Source: Beta vulgaris subsp. vulgaris
Lineage: Eukaryota; Streptophyta; Magnoliopsida; Caryophyllales; Amaranthaceae
Reading direction: 5' to 3'
DNA length: 64,000 nt
Assembly (NCBI RefSeq): GCF_026745355.1
Contig: NC_079209.1
Location: 26,501,763-26,565,762, forward strand
Both the position numbers and the translations under genes were made by a program. Below are positions 1-11,165 of this stretch, piece by piece. The number at the start of each line of letters is the position of its first letter. Within the stretch, counting starts at the first letter, position 1. The notes below the pieces were generated by a model that was given only the letters and a program-made list of their open reading frames with translations, did no database searches and was not told the origin of the DNA.

Positions 1-953
1 GATTACTAGCATCTTCATGCGCTAGTAACAATGTAGGACTTTCCTCATTGTTTTTTGAAGATTCAGCAAAATTCAAATGATTTTCCTGATCTTTTGTTTG
101 TTCATCAGATTCATAATGTCCATATTTTTGACAATTATAGCATTGAATGTCTTTTATTTTTCCACGTTCATTGAAACTTCTTCCTCAATTTGACCTCTTC
201 CACAGCCAAAACGTTTCTCATTATTTTGGTCATGAGGTTGGTAGTTACCACGACCTCTACCGCCTCGTCCTCGAAAACCGCCTCTTCGATTTCCTCCTCT
301 TTGTTCATTAAATGTCAACTTTTATTAAAGTGCTTGCTCGATAATAGCTGGTCCATCATTCTTCTGAATTCTTTGTTCATGCACTTGAAGTGATCCCATA
401 AGCTCTTCTATAGATAATTTTTCAAGGTCTTTTGATTCTTCTATTGCTGGCAATACATGATTACATTTTTTATTGCAAGATCGTAGTATTTTTTCGACAA
501 TCTTAACATCTTCAAACTTTTCTCCGTTTTGCTTCTGGTGGTTAACATTTGTCAGAAGCCGAGAAAAATAATCAGAAATAGACTCGGATACTATCATCCT
601 GATTTCTTCAAATTCAGCTCGTAATGCTTGTAGACGAATTTTTCTAACTCTCTCAACTCCTTTAAAGCTTCCTTGCTTGTCGTTGCATGTGAGATCTTAA
701 CAAATGTTTCGCGGTCTAATCCTGCATAAATAAGAAATAATGCCCTTTGGTCTTTTTTTATAATTTCTTTTAACTCGTCTTTCTTCTCTTGTGTGTATGA
801 GGCTTTTACCTCATCTGTTGATTTTTCAAACCCTTCACTTACAACTTTCCACAAATCCTGGAAACCAAACAATGCTTTCATTTTAATGCACCAATCTTCA
901 TATTGGTCTTTAGACAACTGGGGTACTTGTGGTTGAAAAAAGTTGATAGACAT
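1..953 (-). pseudogene. Ty1/copia gag (5' part of gag-pol), frameshifted, runs off the left edge
   Basis: The minus-strand start codon lies at 953-951 and begins MSINFFQPQVPQLSKDQYEDW, the typical opening of the plant copia gag domain (UBN2 family), which packages element RNA. The domain runs to about 600. A frameshift near 655-665 moves the reading to a second frame that continues with the motif SISDYFSRLL. An Arg/Gly-rich linker (about 325-200) follows, then another frame change, then a zinc knuckle at 142-103. The knuckle reads CYNCQKYGHYESDE: the first two Cys and the His are present, but the last Cys position is Glu, so it is degenerate. Protease and polymerase would lie left of the window. 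The leader is interrupted by a MULE at the start codon. The family call is firm; the element is almost certainly inactive. Confidence 0.88.
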
Positions 954-1179
954 ATTTTTGGCAAAGCGTTTTTTGTGCAACACGCCACACGGAACCCGAA
1001 CCGTGTGGCCACCTCCCTTCCTGCCCACTTGCTTTACGCACACGGGTCATACACTCATATCCTCCTTCCACCCCAATTCTCTCTCCTCCCACCCTAATTC
1101 TTCTTCGATGGGCCTCCTTCCTCCCACCTCCCTCCTCCTTCCTCCTTCCTCCTTCCTCAGATCTTCGACTTTTTTATCA

Positions 1180-1500
1180 TCGCAAACTCAACCTTCGACT
1201 TCATGTGCGTCAACAACCACGTCATCCACGTCTCTCTCTCACCATTTTCCATTCTCTCTCCTCAGTTTCTTCTGCCATTAAAGCTGCAATGGCGGGCAAA
1301 CGAAGATGGAGTTCGACGCAAAAATAACCCCATATTGCATTCTCTGTAGTCTGTACATAGAGATCGTGCTTTGCATATTGCATTCCCCGCCAGCCCCGAC
1401 CACTACTCAGTGCGCACTAATTTTCTCTCTCCTCAAACTAAACCCAGATCCAATTCTCAGATTCATTTTCTACAAGGTAAGTTTGAAGTCATATTTGTGA
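1180..1500 (+). other. possible captured gene fragment inside the MULE
   Basis: A CT-rich tract resembling a plant 5' leader leads to an ATG at 1289 whose frame closes after 12 codons. A strong splice-donor context, AG followed by GTAAG, lies at 1475-1480. MULEs often carry host gene pieces (Pack-MULEs). I cannot name the donor gene, and the stretch may be chance sequence. Sense direction is inferred from the donor site only. Confidence 0.25.
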
Positions 1501-2149
1501 TAGTTTTTCTCCAATTGACCACTGTGCTACTTGCTGTTGTCAATCTGTTGACGGTTGAGGGAGCAAAGCAAGTAATCCAAAGCTATTGCACTACCTGGAA
1601 GCGATCTCTTCAGGTACTTATTGTAACTGAGATAGACTAAATAAGAAAGATCATAAATCCTCTAACAACCAAGCTATTAACTACACATGATATGAAGACG
1701 AGAATGAGGACCAAATATTGCACAGTTCAGATTGGTGGCATAATTACCTCATTTGTACTAGGGTGGGACAGAGTAACTTCATGTGCATGCAGATGATACC
1801 CGCAGTCTCCAGGAACAGGTTTTGCAGGCCGTTAATAACCCCCATCTTCCGCGAAGTCCTCCTGTATGAGCTCTAATTGAAATTAGTTTTTGAATAATGA
1901 GTTATTGTTGAGTTGTAGTGATTTTTGAATTGAAGTTAGTGAATTGTGATAGTTTTGGTGTATTGTGATTTTTGAATTGAAGCTAGTGACTTGTAGTGAT
2001 TTACTGAGAAGATAACCCCCATTTTTTCTACTGAATGTTGTGATTTTTGTGATTGTTTCAATCTTTTGGGTTGATTTTATGCATAATTGAATATTGATAC
2101 TAGAACATGGATTATTGGGTTGTTAATTTTCAATTCAATTTCAGTTCCG

Positions 2150-3070
2150 CCAACTAATTACAAAAAGTAACCCCTAGTTTCCATAAAAGTAACCCATTAT
2201 ATTACAAAAAAGTAACCTACACTTTCTATAAAAGTAACCCCTAGTTATAGTAAAAGTAACTCCTTACAATTACAAAAAGTAACTCCTTACAATTACAAAA
2301 AGTAACTTATACTTTCAGTAAAAGTAACCCCTAGTTGTAGTAAAAAGTAACCCCCTATATTCACAAAAACTAACCCATACTTGGAGTAAAAAATAAACCC
2401 TCAACATTACAAAAAGGTAACCTTTGTATTTGAAAAAGTAACTCTTAATTTTAATAAAAGTAACTCATGTTACAAAAAGTAACCCCTTGCATAAGAATAA
2501 AGTAACCCTATAATAAATGTAAAAGTAACCCATATTTATCGTAGAAGTAACCCTTTATAATTACAAAACGTAACCCATATTTTTAGTAAACCCCTCCAAA
2601 AAACTGAAGTAACCCCTGCATGCAGTAAAAGTAACCGTTTATAATTACAAAAAACAACCTCTATTTACTGTTGAAGTAACCTCTTATAATTAAAAAGTAA
2701 CCCCTAATTTCAATAAAAGTAACCCCTTGTAATTACAAAAGTAGCACCTACTTTTAGTAGGAGTAACTCCTTAACATTACAAAAAGTAACCCCTAATTAT
2801 AGTAAAAGTAACCCCTAGTTATAGTAAAAGTAATCCCCTTACAGTTACAAAAAGTAACTTGTACTTTCAGTAAAAGTAACCCCTATTTATAGTAAAAGTA
2901 ACCCTTATAGGTACAAAAAGTAACCTATACTTACAGTAAAAGTAACCCCTTAGCATTATAAAAAGTAATCCCTAGTGTTAGTAAAATAACCCCTTAGTAT
3001 TCGATAAAGTAATCTCTAATTCACTAAAAGTAACACTTTAGCATCGAAAAGCAACGCGTTTTACTTTTTA
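2150..3070. repeat. degenerate GTAACCCC minisatellite
   Basis: About 0.9 kb of loosely conserved units of roughly 20-25 bases. Each has AAAAGTAACC(CC) followed by an AT-rich half such as TTATAATTACA or TAGTTATAGT. The two halves alternate, so the array reads as AAAGTAACCCC with variable spacers. Weaker GTTACT-type traces continue to about 3380. It is not telomeric (no TTTAGGG) and not a CRISPR (no conserved repeat with unique spacers). It lies wholly inside the MULE. Confidence 0.75.
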
Positions 3071-3419
3071 TGAATAAATAAGATTATTTTATATATATAA
3101 TGAGGATACTTTTTATGAACTAATTGATGGGCTACTTGTACATTTATTATGGTTACTTTTTATAAATATTTCAAGCAATTATATAATAATTGGGTTTAGT
3201 TTTGTGAACATATGATTTCACTCGAACAAATAAATAAGGTTACTCATACATTTAATTAAAGTTACTTTTATTAACTAATGAGGTTACTTTTATAATATAA
3301 TGGTCATTTGAAAATATATATGAGGGTTACTTGTAGAATAAATGAGTTACTCGTATGATAAAACAAGGGTACAAATAATAATAGTGACTCATTATGAAGT
3401 AATGTGTTCCTCGTATCAT

Positions 3420-3800
3420 AAAATAGGAAAAAAATAGGGGAAATAAGAGGAGAGAGAAAATAGGAAAAAAAAATAGGGGAAATAACAGGAGAGAGAAAAT
3501 GAGGCAAAAAAATAGGAAAAATGAGAGACATTAAAGACAAAAAAAAAGAGTTTACAAAAAAAATGAGAGAAGGGGGGGGGGGGCGTGCTTGAGAGAAGGG
3601 GAGGGGAATTAATGGTAAAATTCTAGAGGAAATAAGAGGAGAGAGAAAATAGGAAAAAAAATAGGAGAAATAAGAGGAGAGAGGAAATGAGGCAAAAAAA
3701 ATAGGACAAAATGAGAGAAGAGAAAAAAAAATAGAAAAAAGAAAGAGTTAAAAAAAAATGAGAGAAAAGGGGAAAGGGGTGTGACAACATGAGAGAAGGG
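3420..3800. repeat. purine-rich tandem repeat in the MULE
   Basis: A GA/A-rich stretch in which GGGGAAATAAGAGGAGAGAG and AAATAGGAAAAAAA motifs recur. A block near 3425-3590 is repeated with changes near 3630-3800. A G homopolymer (about 3575-3588) lies between them. The strand asymmetry is strong (purine on plus). No coding potential is seen. Confidence 0.6.
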
Positions 3801-3903
3801 GAGGGGAGGGGTTAGTTAGAGGAAAGGAGGTGGCCACACCATTAGTTGAAGGTGTGGCCCGCCTCATATAAAAGTTTGTGTATTTTTGGTGATATGGAAA
3901 ATA

Positions 3904-3920
3904 CTGTGGCTCTGATACCA
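3904..3920 (-). other. primer-binding site of the copia element (tRNA-iMet type)
   Basis: On the minus strand this reads TGGTATCAGAGCCACAG, the usual plant complement of the initiator methionine tRNA 3' end. It starts two bases after the LTR edge, so it fixes both the element orientation and the LTR boundary. Confidence 0.88.
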
Positions 3921-3922
3921 GA

Positions 3923-4267
3923 TGTTGGTGTACACAATTTACAAATTGCTAACTCTTATAATATTAAAGATTATATAAACGAGAAATGAATATGGGTTAC
4001 AACCCAAAATATAATATAAACTTCTTCTGAATTAAAATATAAACTTCCTCTTATATCTCCTTAAGATCTCTCAAATATTCTTCCGTTTCTTTTTCTTTCT
4101 TCTCCTTTTTTTCTTACAATGAAATGCCAAAACCTATATTTATAACTTAGTTCTAAACAAACAAAGGGTGATATCAATTCTATTTCCTAACCAATATTTA
4201 TTTTAACAAAACTTTATTATTAGAAAACTAATTATAATGATGCTATTTTAAAGTTTGTGTTTCAACA
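3923..4267 (-). repeat. 5' LTR of the Ty1/copia element (345 bp)
   Basis: In plus-strand view it begins TGTTGGTGTACAC and ends GTTTCAACA, so the edges form the short inverted repeat TGTTG/CAACA expected of an LTR. The inner edge abuts the primer site. The outer edge at 4267 is followed by AAAAG, which would be the target duplication, but the other LTR is outside the window so this cannot be confirmed. Confidence 0.78.
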
Positions 4268-4986
4268 AAAGAAGCATAAGAATTTGCACTTTCAGAAAAT
4301 TAGATGTTTCACAAAATTGAGTAAGTTACCGACTTAGGTCTTCTAATTAAGTGGAACTTCCCTTACAGAATTTTGTTTTTCCAGTTTGTTTGGTAGAGAG
4401 AATTTGGAAGGAAAAGAAAGGAAGTGGAAGGAAATTTGTTATTTTCCAATGTTTGGTTCATTAAAAAAAAAAAATTAAGTGAAAGGAAATGGGAGGAATT
4501 GGAAGGAAATACTCTTTAATAAAATTTCACTTTCCTTTCCTCCCAAAAGTGGGGGAATTTGGAAGGAAAGAGAAAATTTATACCAAACATGGGAAGTTAA
4601 GGTTTTTTCCCTTTCTCTTCCATTCTTTCCTTTTCTCTTCCCTTCCCTTCTTTTCTCTTCACTTCCTTCTCTTTACTAAAAATGAACCAAACACACTATT
4701 CATGATTAACCAAACACAATGTTGTACTTCGTGCAAAGTGCAATTATATGGAACAATCAATTTCCTAGAAATATTATTTTCTGTGTACAACCAAGTGACC
4801 ACTTAATTTATCGTCTTTCTTGGTTAAAGTTCTCAATTAGGTTTATGTTTCACACTTACTTTATGTACAATTATGTGAAGAAGTATTGCATATAGCTTGT
4901 ATTTGTGAATAAGTACCCCTAATTTGGATACTTTGAGGATTAATTGAAACTTGAAAATGTTTAATGATACACACTATAATATTTTA
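4268..4986. other. AT-rich spacer
   Basis: No coding exon or RNA gene is seen. A foldback element occupies 4387-4693. The rest is unremarkable AT-rich DNA that may be intron of the DUF1365 gene whose 3' exons lie further right. Confidence 0.5.
4387..4693. mobile_element. foldback MITE-like element (TGTTTGGT...ACCAAACA)
   Basis: The ends are TGTTTGGT and ACCAAACA. Inside the left end is a GGAAGGAAAAGAAAGGAAG tract, and inside the right end its rough complement, CTTCCCTTCTTTTCTCTTC, so the 307-bp block can fold on itself. It has no coding capacity. I could not fix a target duplication, so the superfamily is open (hAT or PIF are possible). Confidence 0.5.
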
Positions 4987-5176
4987 GAGGAAATTCTACA
5001 TGATGACCAGTAACTTTCAATTATTCTATGTGGTGGTAGGACAAAAAAAATATTACCCAAAGTGACTCCCGACTTTGACAAATTCTACCTAGTGACCTTA
5101 TTTCATTAATTGGTGTTTAACCAATTGAATCTAGCTCTTTCTCTCTCCTCCCTCACCCCCGTTAATACAATTACTT

Positions 5177-5554
5177 TGCAAAGAATTGGGATAGGCCACC
5201 CATCATAGCTACCTATGCGAGAAGAAAGAAGAGCAACTAAAGGGGAATAACTCTTAACAGAAACTCTTAACAGAAAAGGGCAATACTGTCTTTATGCTAT
5301 ATATGTTTTTAAATTGCTTTTTCTTTTGCAAGTTAGCTCTAACTAACTGATTCTCCCACTACTCTTGGAGGGAATCTTTTAGTGATATATATAGTGGTGT
5401 TAGCTCATTATGGAGGCAGGAAAATACTGAGTGAATGAATAATATTAGGAGAGTTCCTCATTTTCTCGAATTAGTGAGGAGTTGTACTAGTTGATTCTCT
5501 TCTTATCTTCATCCATACAACTATTATCGGTTACTTCAACGTGGATTCATAGCA
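5177..5554 (+). repeat. 5' LTR of the gypsy chromovirus (378 bp)
   Basis: Edges TG..CA, matched base for base at the other end by 14785-15163 apart from nine substitutions and one added A. A TATA-like GCTATATATG lies near 5298, in the region where the promoter would be expected. Confidence 0.93.
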
Positions 5555-5558
5555 AAAG

Positions 5559-5574
5559 TGGTATCAGAGCGAGC
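5559..5574 (+). other. primer-binding site (tRNA-iMet type) of the gypsy element
   Basis: TGGTATCAGAGCGAGC begins four bases after the 5' LTR. The first 12 bases match the plant initiator-Met tRNA complement. It precedes the gag start by 30 bases. Confidence 0.88.
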
Positions 5575-5589
5575 ACGAGCCCGGGATAA

Positions 5590-6437
5590 ATGGTGACTGG
5601 AGCAACAAATACCCAGCGAGTAAATCGAGTGGGGGTTATTAGGGAGGAGAATGCTCAGGTGATTGCAACGGAAGTGGCACGAGCCAATCAACCCTTGCAA
5701 GATGCTCTAGCTCAAATGGCGAGTGCGATCGCAAAACTCACCGGAGAAGTCGAACAACATGCAACGAGAATGGACGGAAGGATCGAAAGATCTAAGATCA
5801 ATTAAGAAGTGTTGATTACTCAGATCAAGGAGAAAATGAAGTTATTCAAAGAGAGTTGAGAGCTGAGCTAGTGGCGTTTCAAAAGGAACGACCACCTCCA
5901 GAAGATGAAGGGAGGACTAAATCTCTGGGAAATGGAAGGAACTCCGGTGTATTTGAGACACCCCCAGGTAACAACAGCGGGTGGATGGCGTTTTAAGAAG
6001 ATTGACTTACCTCTCTTTGATGGTAACAATCCGAACGGTTGGATCATTGGGGCGGAGCGTTTCTTTCACTTTTACCGGCTCAGCGAGGAAGATAAGGTGG
6101 AAGCATCGGTGGTCGCCTTGGAAGGAGACGCACTATTTTGGTATCAATGGGAGAATCAGAGGCACCCTATTCGAAGGTGGGAAGAGTTGAAGGGAATGTT
6201 ACTGAAGAAATTCCGAGCTACGGCCGCCGGGAGCTTACACGAGCAGTGGCTCGCGCACCACCACACTGGTGAGGTGGGGGAGTATACAAAGAAGTTTGTT
6301 GAATTGTTGGCACCTCTAGAGAACATTCCAGATGACTTGGCTAAGAGCCAATTTGTTAATGGGCTTTGCGAACATATACGAGATGAGGTGAGGGTGAGAT
6401 GAGGTGAGGGTGCTGGGGCCAGTTGACTTGGATCATG
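5590..6437 (+). pseudogene. gypsy gag, N-terminal part
   Basis: Gag forms the particle that packages element RNA. The ATG at 5590 follows the primer site closely. The first frame (71 residues, helical and rich in Ala/Gln, ending near 5805) stops early. The retrotransposon gag domain follows in a second frame from about 5905, with landmarks DLPLFDGNNPNGWI, ALEGDALFWYQW and WEELKGMLLKKF. It reads to an in-frame stop at 6400-6402, within a short repeated GAGGTGAGGGT stretch. The coding sequence is then cut by the hAT-like element at 6446 and resumes at 11181, so gag is broken three ways. Confidence 0.85.
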
Positions 6438-6469
6438 CTATGGAGTAGAGGTGCCAAAAACTGGGCCGA

Positions 6470-7030
6470 CCCACGGGTGAACCCGCATGCGACCCAGACC
6501 CAACCTGTTTCGAGCCGAGAGTGTTCGGTTCGAAAGCCGACCCATTCCGACCCAGCGTCCACCCGTGCCCAGTTGAACCCGTGGAATTGGTAACCCAACC
6601 TGAATTGGGCCGACCCAGGTTGACCCGTGCCCAGTTAGCACCCGTGAACAATGACCCAGACCCAACCTATTTCCGACCCAAAACTAACCCGCACCCAACT
6701 TCACCCGCCAATGACCCAGTTAAACCCACTGAATTGTGACCCAACCCAGTTAGCAGCCGACCCAATTATGACCCAACCCAGTTATCACCGACCCAGTTGT
6801 GACCCAACCCAGTTATCACCGACCCAGTTGTGACCCAACCTAGTTATCACCGACTCAGTTGTGACCCAACCCAGTTATCACCGACCCAGTTGTGACCCAA
6901 CCGAGTTATGACCCAACCCAGTTGTGACCCAACCCAATTATCACTGACCCAATCGTGACCCAACCCAGTTGTGAGCCAACCCGGTTATCACCCAACCCAA
7001 TTACCAACCTACCCAACTAAACTCGACCCA
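6470..7030. repeat. left subterminal GACCCA array of the hAT-like element
   Basis: Roughly 560 bases dominated by GACCCAACCCAGTTATCACC and GACCCAGTTGTGACCCAACC units. The clearest 20-40 base periodicity is at 6740-6990. Spurious open frames rich in Asp, Pro, Thr and Gln arise from it. hAT transposases bind short subterminal motifs, so this may be a binding array (inference). Confidence 0.8.
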
Positions 7031-7520
7031 AAACTCTATGGGCGTCACATGTTTAAACTAGGGACTATTATTCACAGTTGAGAGACGATATTATTCACAC
7101 ATACTAGGGACTATTGAATTCACTCCAAAAACGAAAAGTAAAATTGATGTATCTTTGCATATTGGTGTTTATGAATTTTTGTTCCTAAAGATGAAACTAA
7201 CATCACCTTCATTCCAAAACATAAAAATGAAAAAAATACAAAAATATTACCATTACCACTAACATCAAATCTAAAACTAAAACATACAAAAATAAAAATA
7301 AAAAATAAAGAACACTAAACCAACAAAATGAAACACAGCGGCTTCAAGTTGAGACAAACATGGTGGCTGAGTCTTCGACGAGTGAGGATGAGAGGTTGTG
7401 GAGAGTCTTCAAGGAGCGACAAGCGAAAGTGAACCTAAAAAAAATCCGAGTTCAAAGTCGTTATTATTGCCATTGATTATAATATATAATATTAGAGCAT
7501 ATAAAAAGTCGTTCTACTCC

Positions 7521-7673
7521 TTTACTAGTTAGACAAATCAAACAATAATTATAGTAGAATATCCATCAAATACATAAGATTTGAACTTTTTTTTAAGGGT
7601 TTACTCGTTAGAAAAATCAAATAATAATTATAGTAGAATATCCATTAAATACATAAGATTTGAACTTTTTTTT
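7521..7673. repeat. 79-bp tandem duplication
   Basis: TTTACTAGTTAGACAAATCA begins one copy at 7521, and a near copy (TTTACTCGTTAG...) begins at 7600. Both run through AATTATAGTAGAATATCCAT to a T-run after GATTTGAAC. Confidence 0.75.
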
Positions 7674-7705
7674 CAGGGGCATAGGATTTGAACTTAGATA
7701 CACCA

Positions 7706-7777
7706 CAACCTACGTAGGATTTGAACCTACAACCTTTGTGCAAATGCACAATGCTCTACCAATTGAGCTAGTAGGTT
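7706..7777 (-). pseudogene. tRNA-like pseudogene with a 6-nt anticodon loop
   Basis: On the minus strand the sequence folds as a complete cloverleaf. It has a 7-bp acceptor stem AACCTAC/GTAGGTT, a D stem GCTC/GAGC with loop AATTGGTA, an anticodon stem TTGTG/CACAA, and a T stem GTAGG/CCTAC with loop TTCAAAT. All stems pair, and the internal A and B boxes are recognisable (TAGCTCAATTGG and GGTTCAAATCC). The anticodon loop is CATTTG, six bases instead of seven, so no anticodon can be assigned safely and the gene is probably not functional. The D and T arms resemble organellar lysine tRNA, but identity is uncertain. There is no 3' CCA or intron. It lies inside the hAT-like element. Confidence 0.6.
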
Positions 7778-8700
7778 ATACAGGAGCAAAATTTGTCGAA
7801 GCAAGGTGAGCCAAAATTGTGCTCTTGTTCCATGGCCTGGATCACTTAACTCTACATAGTAGAAACCAAGCCAAGCTTGTAGAATAAACCCTCCCCCAAA
7901 ATCCTTCTAAAATCTCCTGTACCCAACCCATATACTGACTAAGGAACATAAATTCATTAGAGTTGGTCTGTGAGAAGAACCTAAACCTATACATTGAATA
8001 TCATGAATTCAGTTTCAATTCCCAAAAAAAGTAATTTTTGAGGAGTTTTCACAATTTCATTCTCCTGCATAATGACAAACTAAAAAAGATGGCCCAATAA
8101 CTAAAGTTCAAGCACTCACAACCCATAAAATTGTTCCAGATCAAGTGCCACAAAAGTTGATTGAAACCAAAAATAACCAACCTTATTTCCAAACAACCCA
8201 GCCAAAGTGGAGCGCCCATTTACCAATCCAAATAAAAATCATTTATTGCTTTCCATGGTTTGACATACATAAACTCGTAGTATTCCCTATAAAAATTAAT
8301 CAAGGGAAACTAAACTTTTCAACAACACACGGTTCATATTTAAACAAAAACATGAACATGAAATGAAATAGCATAGGAAAAAATCATTGGTTTAGTTGAA
8401 AGGAGAGGAAAAGAAAGATACTTGGCCGTCCATCGTGAGTCCTTGCAAGAGTCAGTGATAGTGATGGTGGACTTTTTCCTCGGGTTGAGTTGCCATTGTT
8501 GAGCTTCGAACTCGAACCCAATTAAATCCAATATCTTCCATCATCCTGCCACCAAAAGAATGAGCAAATTAATCTGAGAGGATGGTGAAGAGGGGAATGC
8601 GTGAGATGGTATGTGTGGAGGCGTGACAGAAGCTGTAATTAGGGTTTGCCTTTGTGGGGCTCAAAATAGGGGGTTTATAATAAGGTTTAGGCTATGGCTT
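7778..8700 (-). other. gene-like stretch of unknown origin in the hAT-like element
   Basis: A 63-codon minus-strand frame at 8531-8340 (with FEFEAQQWQLNPRKKSTITI) lies downstream of AAACCCTAATTACAGCTTCT-type sequence near 8600-8650, which looks like a plant gene leader. A donor-like GGCCAAG|GTATCTTTC (minus) occurs near 8425. I do not recognise the protein. It may be a captured host gene fragment or chance. Confidence 0.25.
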
Positions 8701-10250
8701 TTTAGGGTGTTTTCATCCGTTGGATGAAAAGATTGAAGGGTTGAGATTTCCTTTTATGAAATTAGGGTGAATTTATTTTCAGAAAATTAAATCATAAATG
8801 AAGGGCTTAGATTTGGTTTTTCTCTATGAAGGGTCGAGATTTGCTCATTCAAGAGGGATTTATGTCTAACTTTATTGACGAATGAGCATTGAGTTAGACC
8901 AAGTACATGGATTGCTATTTTGATCAATGGTTGGATTTTGTCCATTTTAATCTTCTCACAAATCAATGGACTTAATTTTGTGATTTTGATTAATTTGATA
9001 CTATTTTCATGTGAGAACTCTAAATTAATTGTTTTAGTATTAGTGGTTTAATTAACTTTAAAAATTAGTATTATCGACTTATTGTTAGAAATTAATATAC
9101 ATTAAAAATTCAATTAGTTAATAATGACAGACGATCAATTCAATATACTCTCTCATTAATAAGATATTAATGACATGATAATAACCAACCTATCTTCTTG
9201 AAGACAAGCATGAAGGATGATTTTAAAGATGATTATAGATGATGCGAAACTGTTAAGGCAAAATTGTAAAACTGTAAATACAAACTACCAATTAACAACT
9301 AACAAATTAACAAGTTAGTGAATAGTGATTAACAAAGTAACAAACTAGAATTATAGCAAAAAAAAAAATCGAACAAGTTGATTTGAGTCATTCGACCTAT
9401 GTGTGGTTTGATCGTTTATGTATCAATCATTAATCGATATTCACTAATCACTATTAATGTACAATTTCATAAGTTTAAACAAACTTCATAATCTTCATGC
9501 TTTCCTATTTATAATTTCATAACTTCATAAATCATACTTCATCACTTCACGTATCCTCTACTAATATAGTGTATGATTATGTATCATCTTCATATGACAT
9601 ATTAGATTAAGTGATTAATGTTGATCATTGTTCCTTGTTGAGTTGTTCCATTAACGATGAAAGTCGAACAATTTTTTAATTACGAATTACTATGCTTTCA
9701 TAAATGATTTAATGTCAACCTAATTCTTTAATTCTAACTCTTTTGTTGCTATCTAGTGAATAATTCGTACTTGAGAGTGAGTAAGTCACTAACTAACAAA
9801 ATGTTAAAGTTTAATAGTCTATTAACTCTAACACTCTAAGTCTATAATCAATAATCCTTATGGTTGTTATTAATTGTTAGTTGTTAATTGTTAGTTGTTA
9901 CTTGTTACTTGAATACGTATGCAATCATGAATAAGAATAACTAAATAAGTGAATAACTAATATTCGATACTTAGGCAATAGGCCAATTACCAATAGCCAA
10001 TAATGGTGAATGGCCCAATAATATAAGTATAACTTATAAGTCTTACTTTAGTAACGTTTCAAATTAGTAATATAAGTATCAAACTATTAATGATTCAATG
10101 TATTACTAAAAAATTCACAATCACTCAATCGCAATTCACAATATCAGTATAATTACTATAATATACCACTATAAAGTATAATGACTATAATGTATACCAC
10201 AATATCACAATATCACATGTTATAAGTTTATAACAATCTCGACCCAAATC
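8700..10250. other. AT-rich interior of the hAT-like element
   Basis: No open frame or RNA gene can be supported. Short simple repeats occur, for example GTTAGTTGTTAATTGTTAGT near 9885-9905 and TATAATATACCACTATAAAG-like runs near 10150-10210. Confidence 0.6.
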
Positions 10251-10299
10251 AATACGCCACGCGGCCACGGCGCCGCCGGTTTGATATTTAGTCGTTCCA

Positions 10300-11165
10300 A
10301 GAACCAAGTCCTACTGAGATCCGATTTATGCCGACGCAAGTCGAAATCTGATTTATTCTGACCCAAGTCATTCCGATAGTCGATTTCTTGAATACTCAAT
10401 TAATTCTGAAGGTCGATTTATTCTGACCCAATTCATTCCGATATCGATTTCTTCCGACCCAAGTAATTCCAGAAACCGCATTATTCCGACCCTAAGTTAT
10501 TCCGATATCGATTTCTTCCGACCCAAGTAACCCGAAAGCCGATTTCTTCTGACCCAAGTAATTCTGAAAGCCGCATTATTCCGACCCAAGTTATTCCGAT
10601 ATCGATTTCTTTCGACCCAAGTTACCCGAAAGCCGATTTCTTCCGACCCAAGTAATTCTGAAAGCCGAATTATTCCGACCCAAGTTATTCCGATATCGAT
10701 TTCTTCCGACCCAAATAACTCGAAAGCCGATTTCTTCCGACCCAATTAATCCCGAAAGCCAAATTATTCCGACCCAAGTTATTCCGATATCAATTTCTTC
10801 CGACCCAAGTAACCCGAAAGTCGATTTCTTCCGACCCAAGTCATTTCGAAACCCGATTTCTTCCGACCCAAGTCATTCCGAAAGCCGATTTCTTCCGACC
10901 CAAGTCATTTCGAAAGTCGATTTGGACCGACTTCACCTTATTCCATTCCGACCCAAATTCACCCAACCCAGATACCGGCCGACCCAGTCTCACCCGACCC
11001 AATTCCGATCCAGTTCCGAGACCCCCTCACCCAGTTTCACCCGACCCAAGTTCACCCGACCCACCCAGTTCCGACCCATGACACACTGTCACCCAGATTA
11101 TTCCGACCCAAATCATTCCGACCCAGCTTGGGTCAACCCAAACCCAGCCAGTGACCCAGATTGAC
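10300..11165. repeat. right subterminal TTCCGACCCAAGT array of the hAT-like element
   Basis: Units such as CGATTTCTTCCGACCCAAGT and AATTCTGAAAGCCGCATTAT alternate. A composite unit of about 94 bases repeats at 10500-10840, then changes to GACCCAGTTTCACCC-type units nearer the end. Minus-strand frames here are products of the repeat (RNNLGRN-type peptides), not genes. The right array shares the GACCCA core with the left array, but in the same rather than inverted sense. Confidence 0.8.

Larger units (their letters stand above)
962..3880. mobile_element. Mutator-like (MULE) non-autonomous element, 2.9 kb, 9-bp TSD
   Basis: A perfect 9-bp direct repeat, TATTTTTGG, flanks this block at 953-961 and 3881-3889, the duplication size made by Mutator transposases. 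The two ends are inverted repeats that align without gaps from the first base. Both carry GCCACAC at offset 23-29, and GTGTGGCCACCTCC 12 bases further in. The first 22 bases are more diverged. No transposase reading frame is visible inside. The element sits between the primer-binding site of the copia element and its gag start codon, with the last base of the ATG belonging to the duplication. The interior is a patchwork of a CT-rich gene-like stretch, a degenerate minisatellite and purine-rich repeats. Confidence 0.85.

Noticed and set aside
2150..3070. CRISPR-like or telomere-like array
   Set aside because: Units are degenerate with no unique spacers, and the motif GTAACCCC is not the plant telomere repeat.
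4479..4806. Overlapping Phe/Leu/Pro-rich frames of 66-105 codons
   Set aside because: They fall inside the purine/pyrimidine arms of the foldback element at 4387-4693.
10497..10839. Minus-strand frames of 82 codons rich in Arg, Asn and Gly
   Set aside because: They are translations of the TTCCGACCCAAGT subterminal repeats; the repeated peptide simply follows the DNA period.
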